Below are positions 15,699-23,932 of a DNA stretch of 64,000 nucleotides, one piece after another. Made by a program: the position numbers and the translations under genes. Position 1 is the stretch's first letter. The number at the start of each line of letters is the position of its first letter. Origin of the DNA: Sandaracinus amylolyticus (GTDB lineage: Bacteria; Myxococcota_A; Polyangia; Polyangiales; Sandaracinaceae); contig NZ_CP011125.1 of NCBI RefSeq assembly GCF_000737325.1, positions 1,550,001 through 1,614,000 on the forward strand. Direction: 5' to 3'. The notes under the pieces were generated by a model. The model saw only the letters and a list, made by a program, of their open reading frames with translations, was not told where the DNA came from and made no database searches.

Positions 15699-16964
15699 TC
15701 AAGGTCGCTCGTCGCGGTGATCCCGCAGCGTGCGCATCGCCGGCCACGGCGCGCCGCCCCACTTCGGGCGCGTGAGGCGCTGCGACGGATAGATCCCGCG
15801 ATGCCCGGTGAGCAGGTACGCGATCACGGCGACGATCACGACGTGCGGCAGCACGCTCGCGCCGAGCAGCTCGACCGCCATGATCGAGAGCGCGAGCGGC
15901 GCGTTCGACGCGGCCGCGAACACCACCGCGAGCCCGACGCCCGCGCCCATGTCGATCGGCAGGCCCATCGCGCGCGCGAGCACGCTGCCCAGCGCGGCGC
16001 CGACGAAGAAGAGCGGCGTGACCTCGCCGCCGAGGAAGCCCGCGCCGATCGTGATCGCGGTGAAGAGCAGCTTCGCCGCGAAGGCGTAGACCGGGAGCGA
16101 CGGATCGGAGAACGCGCGCACGATGGTCGGCACGCCGAGCCCGAGGTACTCGCTCGTGCCCATCAGCTGCCACAGCGCGACGACCGCCGCGCCGCCGAGG
16201 AACATCCGGAACGGCAGGCGCGTGACGCGCGCCTTCAGCGTCGTCTTGATCCGGTGCGTGAGCTCGATGAACGCGGTCGTCGTCGCCGCCATCGCAATCG
16301 CGAAGAGCGCCCACTGCGCGAGCAGCAGCGGCGTGAGCGCCAGCGGTGCGATGGTCGGGTAGGGCGTGTGCGCGATCCCCAGCGCGCGCGTGACGAGATC
16401 GCCGACGATCGACGCGACGAGCGCCGGCACCAGCGCGTCGTGCTGGAGGCGCCCGAGCACGATGAATTCGAGCCCGAAGACGCACCCGGCGATCGGCGTG
16501 CCGAACACGCTGCCGAACCCGCCGGCGACACCGGCTGCGAGGAGCTGGCGCCGCACCGGACCGTCGACGCCGAGGCGGAACGCGATCGCGTCGGCGAGGC
16601 TCGCGCCCATCTGCACCGCGGTGCCCTCGCGCCCGGCGCTGCCACCGAAGAGGTGCGTGAGCACGGTCCCGACGAGCACCATCGGCGCCATGCGCAGCGG
16701 GAGCTGCGGGCCTTCGTCGTGGATCGTGTCGATCACGAGGTTGTTGCCGCCTTCGATCGGGGCGCCCCATCGCTCGTAGATCGCACCGATCACCAGACCC
16801 GCGAGCGGCAGCGTGAAGACGATGATCTCGTGCTCGGTTCGGAAGTCGGTCGCGAGATCGAGCAGCCAGAGGAAGAGCGCGGACGCTGCGCCGCACGCGA
16901 CGCCCACGAGCGCGCCCAGCGCGACCCACTGACCCAGCCGCTTCCATCCCTCGCGATCGATCAT
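15699..16964 (-). CDS. CLC-family anion transporter, fluoride/proton (CLC-F) type
   Basis: A 421-aa polytopic membrane protein. CLC signatures are GGSAGREGTAVQMG at 108-120 (gating Glu113), GGNNLVIDTI at 72-81 in place of the GSGIP chloride loop, and GAGFLGGEVTPLF in the second half. GREGT plus an EVT triplet and Asn in the first loop are, as I recall, marks of the CLC-F branch that exports fluoride in exchange for protons. I chose ATG 16964 (MIDREGWKRLGQ) because upstream residues are Arg-rich filler. I looked for a fluoride riboswitch in the 80 bp upstream and saw none. Confidence 0.85.
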   Translation of the reverse strand: MIDREGWKRLGQWVALGALVGVACGAASALFLWLLDLATDFRTEHEIIVFTLPLAGLVIGAIYERWGAPIEGGNNLVIDTIHDEGPQLPLRMAPMVLVGTVLTHLFGGSAGREGTAVQMGASLADAIAFRLGVDGPVRRQLLAAGVAGGFGSVFGTPIAGCVFGLEFIVLGRLQHDALVPALVASIVGDLVTRALGIAHTPYPTIAPLALTPLLLAQWALFAIAMAATTTAFIELTHRIKTTLKARVTRLPFRMFLGGAAVVALWQLMGTSEYLGLGVPTIVRAFSDPSLPVYAFAAKLLFTAITIGAGFLGGEVTPLFFVGAALGSVLARAMGLPIDMGAGVGLAVVFAAASNAPLALSIMAVELLGASVLPHVVIVAVIAYLLTGHRGIYPSQRLTRPKWGGAPWPAMRTLRDHRDERP

Positions 16965-17044
16965 CGGCGTCCTTCGCGCGCCGGGCGCCGAGATCCTCGG
17001 AGACGCACGACGTCGCGTCAAGCGCGCGTGGTACACACGGAGCG

Positions 17045-19285
17045 GTGCTCGGCCGGCGCAACGAGCGGATCGCGATGCAGGACGCGCTCGCTGCGGGCGC
17101 GCGTGTGGTCACGCTCGTCGGGCCGGGCGGCGCAGGCAAGACCACGCTCGCCGAGGCGCACCTCGCCCGCTCGCGCGCGGTCGTCGTCGAGCTCGAGAGC
17201 CGTCGCGATCCGCTCGCTGCGATCGCGGAAGCGCTCGGGCTGCGCAGTGTCGCGATCGGCGCGGGCGAGGTCGCGGCGGCGCTCGATGCGCGCGGCATCG
17301 TCGACGTGCTCGTCGACCGTGCGGAGGGCGTCGTCGACGCGCTCGCAGCGGTGCTGCCCGTGCTGCTCGAGGGTGCGCCGGACGCGACGTGGGTCGTCAC
17401 GTCGCGCGTGCGCCTCGGGATCCGCGACGAGCACGTGATCGCGATCGGCGGGCTCGACGAGGACGATGCGATCGCGCTGCTGCGAGCGCGCGCCCCGGGC
17501 TCCCACGACGAGGCGTCGCTGCGCGCGATCGCACGCGCGACCGAGGCCATGCCGCTCGCGCTCGAGCTCGCGGCGGCGCGCCTCGTCGACGAAGACCCGA
17601 TGCTCGTCGCGCAGCGCATCGCAGCGCACCGCGACGCGGGCGCGGTCGGCGCCGCGATCGAGGGCGCGCTCGACGCGCTCGCGCCGCGGCTCGCCGTCGC
17701 GCTGAGGGCCTTCGCCGCGCTGGAAGGGCGGTTCGCGCACGACGCTGCGGACGCGCTGCTCGATGGACCGGCGTCGATCGCGGCGCTGCGCGATCGTGCG
17801 CTGATCCAGCGCGCAGCAGACGGTGCGCCCGGATGGCATCGACTGCACGACGAGATCCGCACGCGGGTGCGCGCGCGCACCGCGCGGGACGAGGCGGCGT
17901 CGAACGAAGCGCGGCTCGCGTCGTGGCTCGCGCGCGAGGCACCGCGATGGGCGCACGATCTGCACGAAGGAGAGCCCGCTGCCGCGCTGCGCGCGCTCGC
18001 CGCGCACGAGCGCGACCTCGTGCTCGCGTTCGAGCGCTGCCGCGATGGTGCCCCGGAGATCGCGGCCCGCATCGCGCTCGGCCTCGAGGCGTGGTGGCTC
18101 TCGCGCGCGCCCGAAGCGCGCCACGCCGCGCTCGTCGACGCGGCGATCGAGGCCGCGGATCGCGCGGGGGAGCTCGCGCTCGCGATCGACCTCGCGCGCG
18201 TTCGAGCGCGGGCGCTCTTCCTGCGCGGTCGGCTCCCCGAGGCGCGCGCCGCGTGCGCCGATGCGATGCAGCGCGCGCGCGCCGGCGGTGATCGCCGTGG
18301 GGCGCTCGCCGTGTCGAACGTCGCGTCGGCGATCGCGCGCGAGATGGGCGATCCCGGCGCGGCGCGCGCCCTCGCGGAGCGCGCGATCGAGGAGAGCCGC
18401 GCGCTGGCCGACGCCGAGGCCGAGGTGCGCGCGATGCACAACCTCGCCTCCGCGCTCGTCGTCGCGAACGACTTCGTGGCCGGCCGCGCGCTGTATCTCT
18501 CGACGCTGGCCGCGGCGCGCGAGCTGCGCATGCGCCGCATCGAAGCGCTCTGCCTCGCGAACCTCGCGATCGTGCACGAGGTGCTCGGTGAGCTCGATCT
18601 CTCACGTGCTCGGAGCGCACAAGGGATCGCCGCGTTCGCGGCGCAGGGCGATCGCATGATGACGGCGAAGCTCGCGATGCGCGCCGCGCGCGTCGACATC
18701 CGCACCGGCGCGCTGGACGAGGCCGAGCGCGCGATCGCGGGCGCGACGGCCGACGCCGAGCAGCTCGGCGATCGCGGCCTCTTGCTCGAGGCGCACCTCG
18801 CACGCGCGGAGCGGCATGCCGCCCGTGGCGAGCGAGCGCGCGCGCGGGCCGAGGCGGACGAGGCGCTCGCGCTGGCCCGTCGGCTTCGCGCCGGCGCCAC
18901 GGTCCCCGAGATCGAGGCGCTCCTCGCTGCGCTCGGGGACGACGTGCGCGAGGCGCGCCGCGTCGAGCTCACGATCGACGAGGACGCCTCGTCGTTCGTG
19001 CTCGATGGCGGCGCGCGCGTCGATCTCGCGCGACGGGCGAGCCTGCGCCGGATCCTCGTGCACCTCGCCGCCGAGCATGCGCGCGGCGGCACGGCCAGCG
19101 CCGCGGCGCTCATCGCGATCGGCTGGCCCGGCGAGAAGATGAGCCCCGAGAGCGGCGCCGAGCGCGTCTACACCGCGATCGCGACGCTGCGACGGCTCGG
19201 CCTCGCGTCGGTGCTCGCGCGCCGCGACGGCGGGTACGCGCTCGATCCCGCCGTCGTCGTCGTCGCGCCCGACGCAGTGCGGTGA
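17045..19285 (+). CDS. STAND-type NTPase/TPR regulator with winged-helix end
   Basis: A 746-aa protein starting at GTG 17045. A P-loop GPGGAGKTT lies at 26-34. A sensor-like VVTSRVRLGI near residue 118 and a PLALELAAARL block near 174 are typical of AfsR/MalT/NB-ARC ATPases. Residues about 330-640 are Ala/Glu/Arg helices in TPR-like pairs. The last about 95 residues (LTIDEDASSFVLDGGARVDL...RVYTAIATLRRLGLASVLARRDGGYALDP) read as an OmpR-type winged helix, placed at the C-terminus rather than the usual N-terminus. A signal-responsive transcription factor is the likely role. Its targets are unknown; the divergent neighbour is the CLC transporter. Confidence 0.8.
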   Translation: MLGRRNERIAMQDALAAGARVVTLVGPGGAGKTTLAEAHLARSRAVVVELESRRDPLAAIAEALGLRSVAIGAGEVAAALDARGIVDVLVDRAEGVVDALAAVLPVLLEGAPDATWVVTSRVRLGIRDEHVIAIGGLDEDDAIALLRARAPGSHDEASLRAIARATEAMPLALELAAARLVDEDPMLVAQRIAAHRDAGAVGAAIEGALDALAPRLAVALRAFAALEGRFAHDAADALLDGPASIAALRDRALIQRAADGAPGWHRLHDEIRTRVRARTARDEAASNEARLASWLAREAPRWAHDLHEGEPAAALRALAAHERDLVLAFERCRDGAPEIAARIALGLEAWWLSRAPEARHAALVDAAIEAADRAGELALAIDLARVRARALFLRGRLPEARAACADAMQRARAGGDRRGALAVSNVASAIAREMGDPGAARALAERAIEESRALADAEAEVRAMHNLASALVVANDFVAGRALYLSTLAAARELRMRRIEALCLANLAIVHEVLGELDLSRARSAQGIAAFAAQGDRMMTAKLAMRAARVDIRTGALDEAERAIAGATADAEQLGDRGLLLEAHLARAERHAARGERARARAEADEALALARRLRAGATVPEIEALLAALGDDVREARRVELTIDEDASSFVLDGGARVDLARRASLRRILVHLAAEHARGGTASAAALIAIGWPGEKMSPESGAERVYTAIATLRRLGLASVLARRDGGYALDPAVVVVAPDAVR

Positions 19286-19289
19286 GCGC

Positions 19290-20933
19290 TCAGGGATCGC
19301 CCCAGAGATTCGTCGTGCCGAAGTGCGCCTCGACGAACGGATCCGAGCCGTGGAAGCGAAGCGGAAGCGTCTGCGCGAGACAGCTCGTGTCGAGCTCGGC
19401 CTCGGGATCGCGAACGAACTGCAGGAGCAGCTCGCGCCCGCACGTCGTGGTGTGATCGTCGGTGAGGACGCCCTGCGCGATCACCGAGTGCGCAGCGTTC
19501 GGGATCTCGACGTAGCGCTGGTGCGCGCCCTCGAGCCGATCGCCCCAGGCGCGCGCGTAGCGAGCGGGCGTCGCGGTGTCGAGATCGGCGTTCATCCCGA
19601 ACACGGGAATCGACGTCTCTCCGTACTGCCCGGCGAGCGCATCCGAGTAACGCGGCCAGCCGTCGATCTCCCACCCGATCGAGCGCGAGACTCCGCGGCA
19701 CATCAGCGTTCCTTCCCAGCGCGACTGCAGCTCCTCGCGCGAGGGATCGCTCGGCTCCCACATCTCGCCGGCGACGATGTTGACCGCGAGCGGGAACGAG
19801 TACTTTCGCGGTCCCCCGCCGCCCCCTCCGCCGATCGGCGGTGCGCCCATCGTGCCTGGCTGGAAGCTCGCGCCAGACGCGAAGATCGGTCCGAAGAACA
19901 GCTGATAGAGGTGCTGGATCACCGTGCGATCCGCGTCGTCGCATCGAGCCATCCGATGGATCAACGCGGGCACGAGCTGACGCGTGCCGTACCCGAACAT
20001 CATCTGTCCGAGCGCGGTGCGCAGCAGCTCCACGTCGACGGCGGGGTCACCGAGCATCGGACAGTGACCCGCGGCGACGCGCTCGTGCAGCGTCGCGAGC
20101 GCCGCGACCGGATCGTCGCCGAGGTGCGCGCGACACGCCTCGTGCTCCGTGCATCGCGCGAGGATCGCGCGCCCGGCCTCGTCCTCCCAGAGATCCTGCT
20201 CGGACAGGAAGCAGTCGTCGGGCGCGCACATCGAGTCGAGCACGACGCCGTCGGCCTGATCCGGCGCGATCTGCAGGTATCGATTCGCGAGATAGGTGCC
20301 GTACGAGATCCCGAGCACGACGACCTGATCGCCCTCGTCGTGCTCGAGGTCGATCAGGTGCTGCACGTCGTGCGCGGCGCTCGTCGTCGAGAAGTGCGCG
20401 AGGCGCTCGGCGCCCCATCGCGCGAGCATCGCGTCGCGGCACGCGGGCCACTCCTCCGGCACGATGTGCGCGCCTCCGGGCGAGAACGGCGCCTCTTCGT
20501 TCGTGCACACGAGCCGCGTCGAGTCACCGGTGCCGCGATGATCGGGGAAGTAGATGTCGAGCCCGGGATCTCGCGCTGCGATCGCGGCCGCCAGACCCTC
20601 GAAGTCCTGTCCCGACTGGCCGGGACCGCCCATGAGCACCCACATCGCGCGGCCCGATGGCTCGGCGGCCACGACGCGCTCGACGAAGAGCTCGATGTGC
20701 TCGCCCTCCGGCGCCGACCAGTCGAGCGGCACGCGCACGCGCGCGCACTCCGCAGTCACGCCGGGCGCGTCCTGCAGCGTGCACGACGCCCACGCGATGG
20801 CCTCGCTCGTGACGCTCGCATCCTCCATCACGCCGGAGTCGCTCATCGCGACGCTCGCGTCCGGCAGCGCCGCGACCTCGTCTCCACCACACGCCGCGAG
20901 CGCGAGCGCGAGCGCGAGCGCGAGCGCGCCCAT
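19290..20933 (-). CDS. Secreted alpha/beta hydrolase, tripeptidyl-aminopeptidase-like lipoprotein
   Basis: A 547-aa protein from ATG 20933, preceded by GAGGAG at good distance, with lipobox ALAACGG. Alpha/beta hydrolase features are the oxyanion MGGPGQSG at 101-108, DHRGTGDS at 131-138, and the nucleophile elbow GISYG with Ser210. A C-terminal TAP-like block carries FGMNADLDTATP (acid) and IPNAAHSVIAQG (His). This is the arrangement of Streptomyces SlpD/SlpE-type peptidases. A Gly8-rich insertion interrupts the cap near residue 367. An upstream ATG at 20981 lacks a ribosome-binding site. It ends four bases after the STAND gene, tail to tail. Confidence 0.87.
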   Translation of the reverse strand: MGALALALALALAACGGDEVAALPDASVAMSDSGVMEDASVTSEAIAWASCTLQDAPGVTAECARVRVPLDWSAPEGEHIELFVERVVAAEPSGRAMWVLMGGPGQSGQDFEGLAAAIAARDPGLDIYFPDHRGTGDSTRLVCTNEEAPFSPGGAHIVPEEWPACRDAMLARWGAERLAHFSTTSAAHDVQHLIDLEHDEGDQVVVLGISYGTYLANRYLQIAPDQADGVVLDSMCAPDDCFLSEQDLWEDEAGRAILARCTEHEACRAHLGDDPVAALATLHERVAAGHCPMLGDPAVDVELLRTALGQMMFGYGTRQLVPALIHRMARCDDADRTVIQHLYQLFFGPIFASGASFQPGTMGAPPIGGGGGGGPRKYSFPLAVNIVAGEMWEPSDPSREELQSRWEGTLMCRGVSRSIGWEIDGWPRYSDALAGQYGETSIPVFGMNADLDTATPARYARAWGDRLEGAHQRYVEIPNAAHSVIAQGVLTDDHTTTCGRELLLQFVRDPEAELDTSCLAQTLPLRFHGSDPFVEAHFGTTNLWGDP

Positions 20934-21072
20934 CGTCCATCTCCTCGTCGCCAGGGACAGCCTCTCCACACGCACCTCCATCGAGGCGGTGCTAGCCGAG
21001 GCGTCTCGCGCGCTCGCCCGAAACGAGCCGAAATTCGCGGCGTGCGTGGATTGACGGGTGCGCCTGCCAGCC

Positions 21073-22479
21073 TCAGTGCGGACGCGCGCCGCTCATCCCG
21101 CGGCCCCGCGGCGGGACGGTGTCGAGCGTCGCCGTCAGCACGTCGACCATGTCCGCGGCACGACGATCGAGATCGGCGAACGCGCGCACTTCGCCGGTCA
21201 CGGGATCCGCCACCTGCGCGCCGACGAGGAAGCCCGACAGCACCGCTTCGACGCCGGCCTCGCGCGTGCCGACGTGCAGGAAGCGCGTCGCGGTCTCCCC
21301 CGCGTGGCAGCCGCTGCAGGTCGTCAGCGAGAACTGGTGTCGCGCGGCGGCGTGATCCGTCAGCCCGGGCGCGTCCCAGAAGAACCGACTCGTGGGAGTC
21401 GGGCCGATCGCGCCCAGCTGTCCCGGCGGGACTCGATAGGACCCATCGAGGATCGCCGCCGCGTGGCTGCGGATCCGATTGCGCAGCTTGTTCGTCCCGT
21501 TCTCGGAGAAGTCCGGCGTCTGCTGGATCGGTGCGAGCCGCAGACCCGACTCCGAGAGCAGGAATTCGCGCAGCTCCCAGATCGGCGTGATCGCGATCTC
21601 GTTCGTGCGCACCTGGGCGATCGCGCTGCCGTTCGGGCGGTCGGGCGCCATGTTCGCGCCCGCGAAGCGATGCGTCACCTGCTCGAGCGCAGCGTTGTAG
21701 TCGGGGCCGAACGGAAGCGCGCCGAGCGCGTGCCAGCGCTGGGCCCACTGCTGCACTTCCGCGGCAGTGTCGGCGACCTGCGTGTACTCGAAGATGACGG
21801 TGAAGCGGAGTCGCTCTCCCGCCGGGCCGAGCACGCCGAACACGAAGCGTCCTTCTCCCGCGTGCCGGGTGTGCGCGTCCTCGCTCCCGCCAGGGCCCGA
21901 GAGCTCGGCGTCGCGCAGATCGAGCCGATTCACGATGGCGAGCAGTCGGAACGGCGCAGTCGTGAGATCGAGATTGCACGTCGTCGCGCCGGCGGCGCAT
22001 CCGCTCCGCGCCAGCCACGGATCGATGATCAGCGTCCGGACCGGCGGGCGCGCCGGAGCGATGGAGTCGCCGAACTGCTGCTCGACCTCCCATTCCCGCA
22101 GCCACTGCATCACGAGCTCGCCGGGCCGGAGGTCGCCCGCCATCTCGCTCACCAGGTGCCCGAAGGTCCACACGCCGCGGCCTGGCGTGCCTTCGGGCGC
22201 GCTCCACTCAGTGCGCACGGGGTCCTCGACGACCGAGAGATCCGTGATCATCAGCTCGCGTTCCACGTCGATCACGACCGAGCCCGGCGCGGGGATCGTG
22301 CCGACGGGCTGCGCGCCCGCGTCTCCCGGCACCAGCACCACGTTGCCTGGGCCCTGCGTCGACTCCGTCGCTCCCTCGAGAGCGGGAGCCCCGGATCCCG
22401 GCGTCGTCCCTCCGCTGCATCCACCCCACACGAGCGCGCCGGCGACGGCAGTCCACGTGAAAACGCGATTCCAGTGCAT
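21073..22479 (-). CDS. Heme-binding lipoprotein of unknown function
   Basis: A 468-aa protein from ATG 22479 with GAGGGAGA upstream. MHWNRVFTWTAVAGALVWGGCSGG is a lipoprotein signal. A single CxxCH (TTCSGCHAGE) sits near residue 385, followed by a short helical end, so one covalent heme is likely. The middle carries FRLLAIVNRLDLRD, FEYTQVADTAAEVQQW and WELREFLL blocks that I have the impression recur in myxobacterial lipoproteins of no known function. It is followed on the same strand by the peptidase-like lipoprotein after 139 bp. Role unassigned. Confidence 0.7.
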   Translation of the reverse strand: MHWNRVFTWTAVAGALVWGGCSGGTTPGSGAPALEGATESTQGPGNVVLVPGDAGAQPVGTIPAPGSVVIDVERELMITDLSVVEDPVRTEWSAPEGTPGRGVWTFGHLVSEMAGDLRPGELVMQWLREWEVEQQFGDSIAPARPPVRTLIIDPWLARSGCAAGATTCNLDLTTAPFRLLAIVNRLDLRDAELSGPGGSEDAHTRHAGEGRFVFGVLGPAGERLRFTVIFEYTQVADTAAEVQQWAQRWHALGALPFGPDYNAALEQVTHRFAGANMAPDRPNGSAIAQVRTNEIAITPIWELREFLLSESGLRLAPIQQTPDFSENGTNKLRNRIRSHAAAILDGSYRVPPGQLGAIGPTPTSRFFWDAPGLTDHAAARHQFSLTTCSGCHAGETATRFLHVGTREAGVEAVLSGFLVGAQVADPVTGEVRAFADLDRRAADMVDVLTATLDTVPPRGRGMSGARPH

Positions 22480-22608
22480 CTCTCGGTCTCCCTCTCGAGT
22501 GCAGGAGTCGCGTCCCGATTGGCACGCATCGACTCCCATGCTCGAAAGGTACGGAGCGCCAGTCTGCCCAGGAACGGGGGGATCTCCCGACAGCGCGAGG
22601 ACACGGCG

Positions 22609-22997
22609 TCAGAAGTTCGCGGCGACCGCCGCCTGGATCGTGACTTCGTCCGGGAAATCGCTGAAGTCGTAGAGCTGCGAGAAGAGCTTGATGCGAAACG
22701 CTCTGTCGGGGATGAAATTGAGCCCCGCGGTATAGCGGAGGATCATGCTCTCGGAGCGCAGCGGCGAAGTCGCCGCGACGTTCCCGATGCCACGCAGTCC
22801 ATCGAAGCGCCCGATCAGCTCGACCGCCGGATGCAGTCGTAGCTCGAGGTCCACGTACCACCCGTCCTTCAAGAAGAAGTCGTCGAACCGGCCGTTCTCG
22901 CCGGGCCCGCAGGCGAAGCGGCTCGCGGGATCGTCGCCCACGGCGAATTCGGTGCGGCGCAGCAGGTACTCGGCCCGGATCGTCAGCGGGGGTCCCG
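22609..22997 (-). pseudogene. C-terminal remnant of an outer-membrane porin-like barrel
   Basis: About 128 codons of good coding sequence (PPLTIRAEYLLRRTEF ... ELRLHPAVELIGRFDGLRG ... FRIKLFSQLYDF ... AAVAANF) end with an aromatic C-terminal Phe, as in outer-membrane barrels. Alternating strands also fit a porin end. No start codon, signal peptide or N-terminal barrel exists: at about 22997 the coding sequence switches, in a different frame, to the preceding cytochrome-like gene. A deletion that removed the end of that gene and the front of this one explains the junction. Confidence 0.7.
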
Positions 22998-23291
22998 CCC
23001 GGAGCTGCGCCCGCCGCGCATCAGACCGTCGTAGTTGGTGAGGTCCAGCGCCGAGAGCTGATATCCGACACCGTTGCGACTCTGATCGTGGCACGTGCAG
23101 CCTCCTTCGCGCGGAGCGCGCGCGAGCAGCGGGAGCACGTCGACGTGGAACGAGACGGCGCGATCGGGATCGGAGTCCGCCGGGTCGCAGCGTCCGACGA
23201 TCGGCCCGCCGACATCGGGCGCGATCGGATCGAGACATCCTCCCAGCGCGAGCAGGCCCGCGACCGAGAGGCCGACGACTCGCCCGCTCAA
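22983..23291 (-). pseudogene. Truncated lipoprotein with a c-type-cytochrome-like start
   Basis: A 102-codon frame beginning at TTG 23291, which overlaps the previous stop (TTGA). LSVAGLLALGGCLDP is a lipobox. The sequence SFHVDVLPLLARAPREGGCTCH is the usual opening of small myxobacterial heme lipoproteins, here with C-T-C-H rather than CxxCH. Then LTNYDGLMRGGRSSG, normally continued by a PGDP...S motif, runs straight into porin sequence in another frame and stops. It is probably the 5' part of a longer gene cut by the same deletion that beheaded the porin. Confidence 0.65.
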
Positions 23292-23928
23292 CTCGGGTCC
23301 TCCCACTCGATCTCGTAATTGCGCAGGTCGTTCGTGACCTCGATCGCGATGACGTCCGGGTGCACCGCGACCGGGCCCGAGGGCGCGCGCATCACGAGCT
23401 CGTCCGCGTCGCGCACGCTGCCGGGCTCGAAGGTCTCGCCCATCGTGATCTTCACGACACGCGAGCGGCGTGTACGCGTCGGACTGCGCCATCCCGGCGC
23501 GTCGGCCCTCCGCGAAGACGACTTCTTCGTACTCCTCGTCTCCGCGTCGGGCGAGCAGGTAGACCTGTGCCTCGCTCACGATCCGACTGCGCGCGAACGT
23601 GAGCACGTCGCGCCGTCCCGTGGGCGCGAGCGCAGCGACCCAGAGGCCGCGGTAGTACACGCGCTCGGTCGGGCGCGGCGCGCGGCGCACTCCGCGATCC
23701 GCCGAGACCTCGGGCAGCGTGGCCGGCGCGCTGAACCAGCGCTGCGTGGGTGTCGGCTCGTCGACGAGCCCGAGCTCCACGGCATCCGCGATCCCGCGCA
23801 CCGACACGAACCGCTCTCCACGTCGCGGCGTCGTCGACCAGCGGCTCGAGGCACCCGCTCGCGACCACGACGAGCACGAGCGCCGGCGACACGCGCGCTG
23901 CGCGGCGGGACCCACGGAGTCGCGCCAT
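23288..23928 (-). pseudogene. Frameshifted lipoprotein gene
   Basis: Reading from ATG 23928 gives MARLRGSRRAARVSP, then a lipobox ending VVVASGCLEPLVDD. The good coding sequence then jumps frame near 23825 (to RGERFVSVRGIADAVEL ... RRDVLTFARSRIVSEAQVYLLARRGDEEYEEVVFAEGRRAGMAQ). Near 23465 it jumps again (to VVKITMGETFEPGSV ... YEIEWEDPS, stop at 23288). Joined, it would be about 213 aa. It starts four bases after the kinase gene stop, so it was the kinase's operon partner. Two indels in 640 bp mean either decay or local sequence errors; the next two genes are also damaged. Confidence 0.7.
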
Positions 23929-23932
23929 CCGC

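Noticed and set aside
16965-17044. Fluoride riboswitch before the CLC gene
   Set aside because: The conserved pseudoknot segments (GGNGATGG and CTGATG) are not present.
15655-19113. A reverse open frame of over 1100 codons opposite the STAND regulator
   Set aside because: Ser/Arg/Ala filler with no motif; the forward strand carries a clear P-loop protein and the CLC gene is in another frame.
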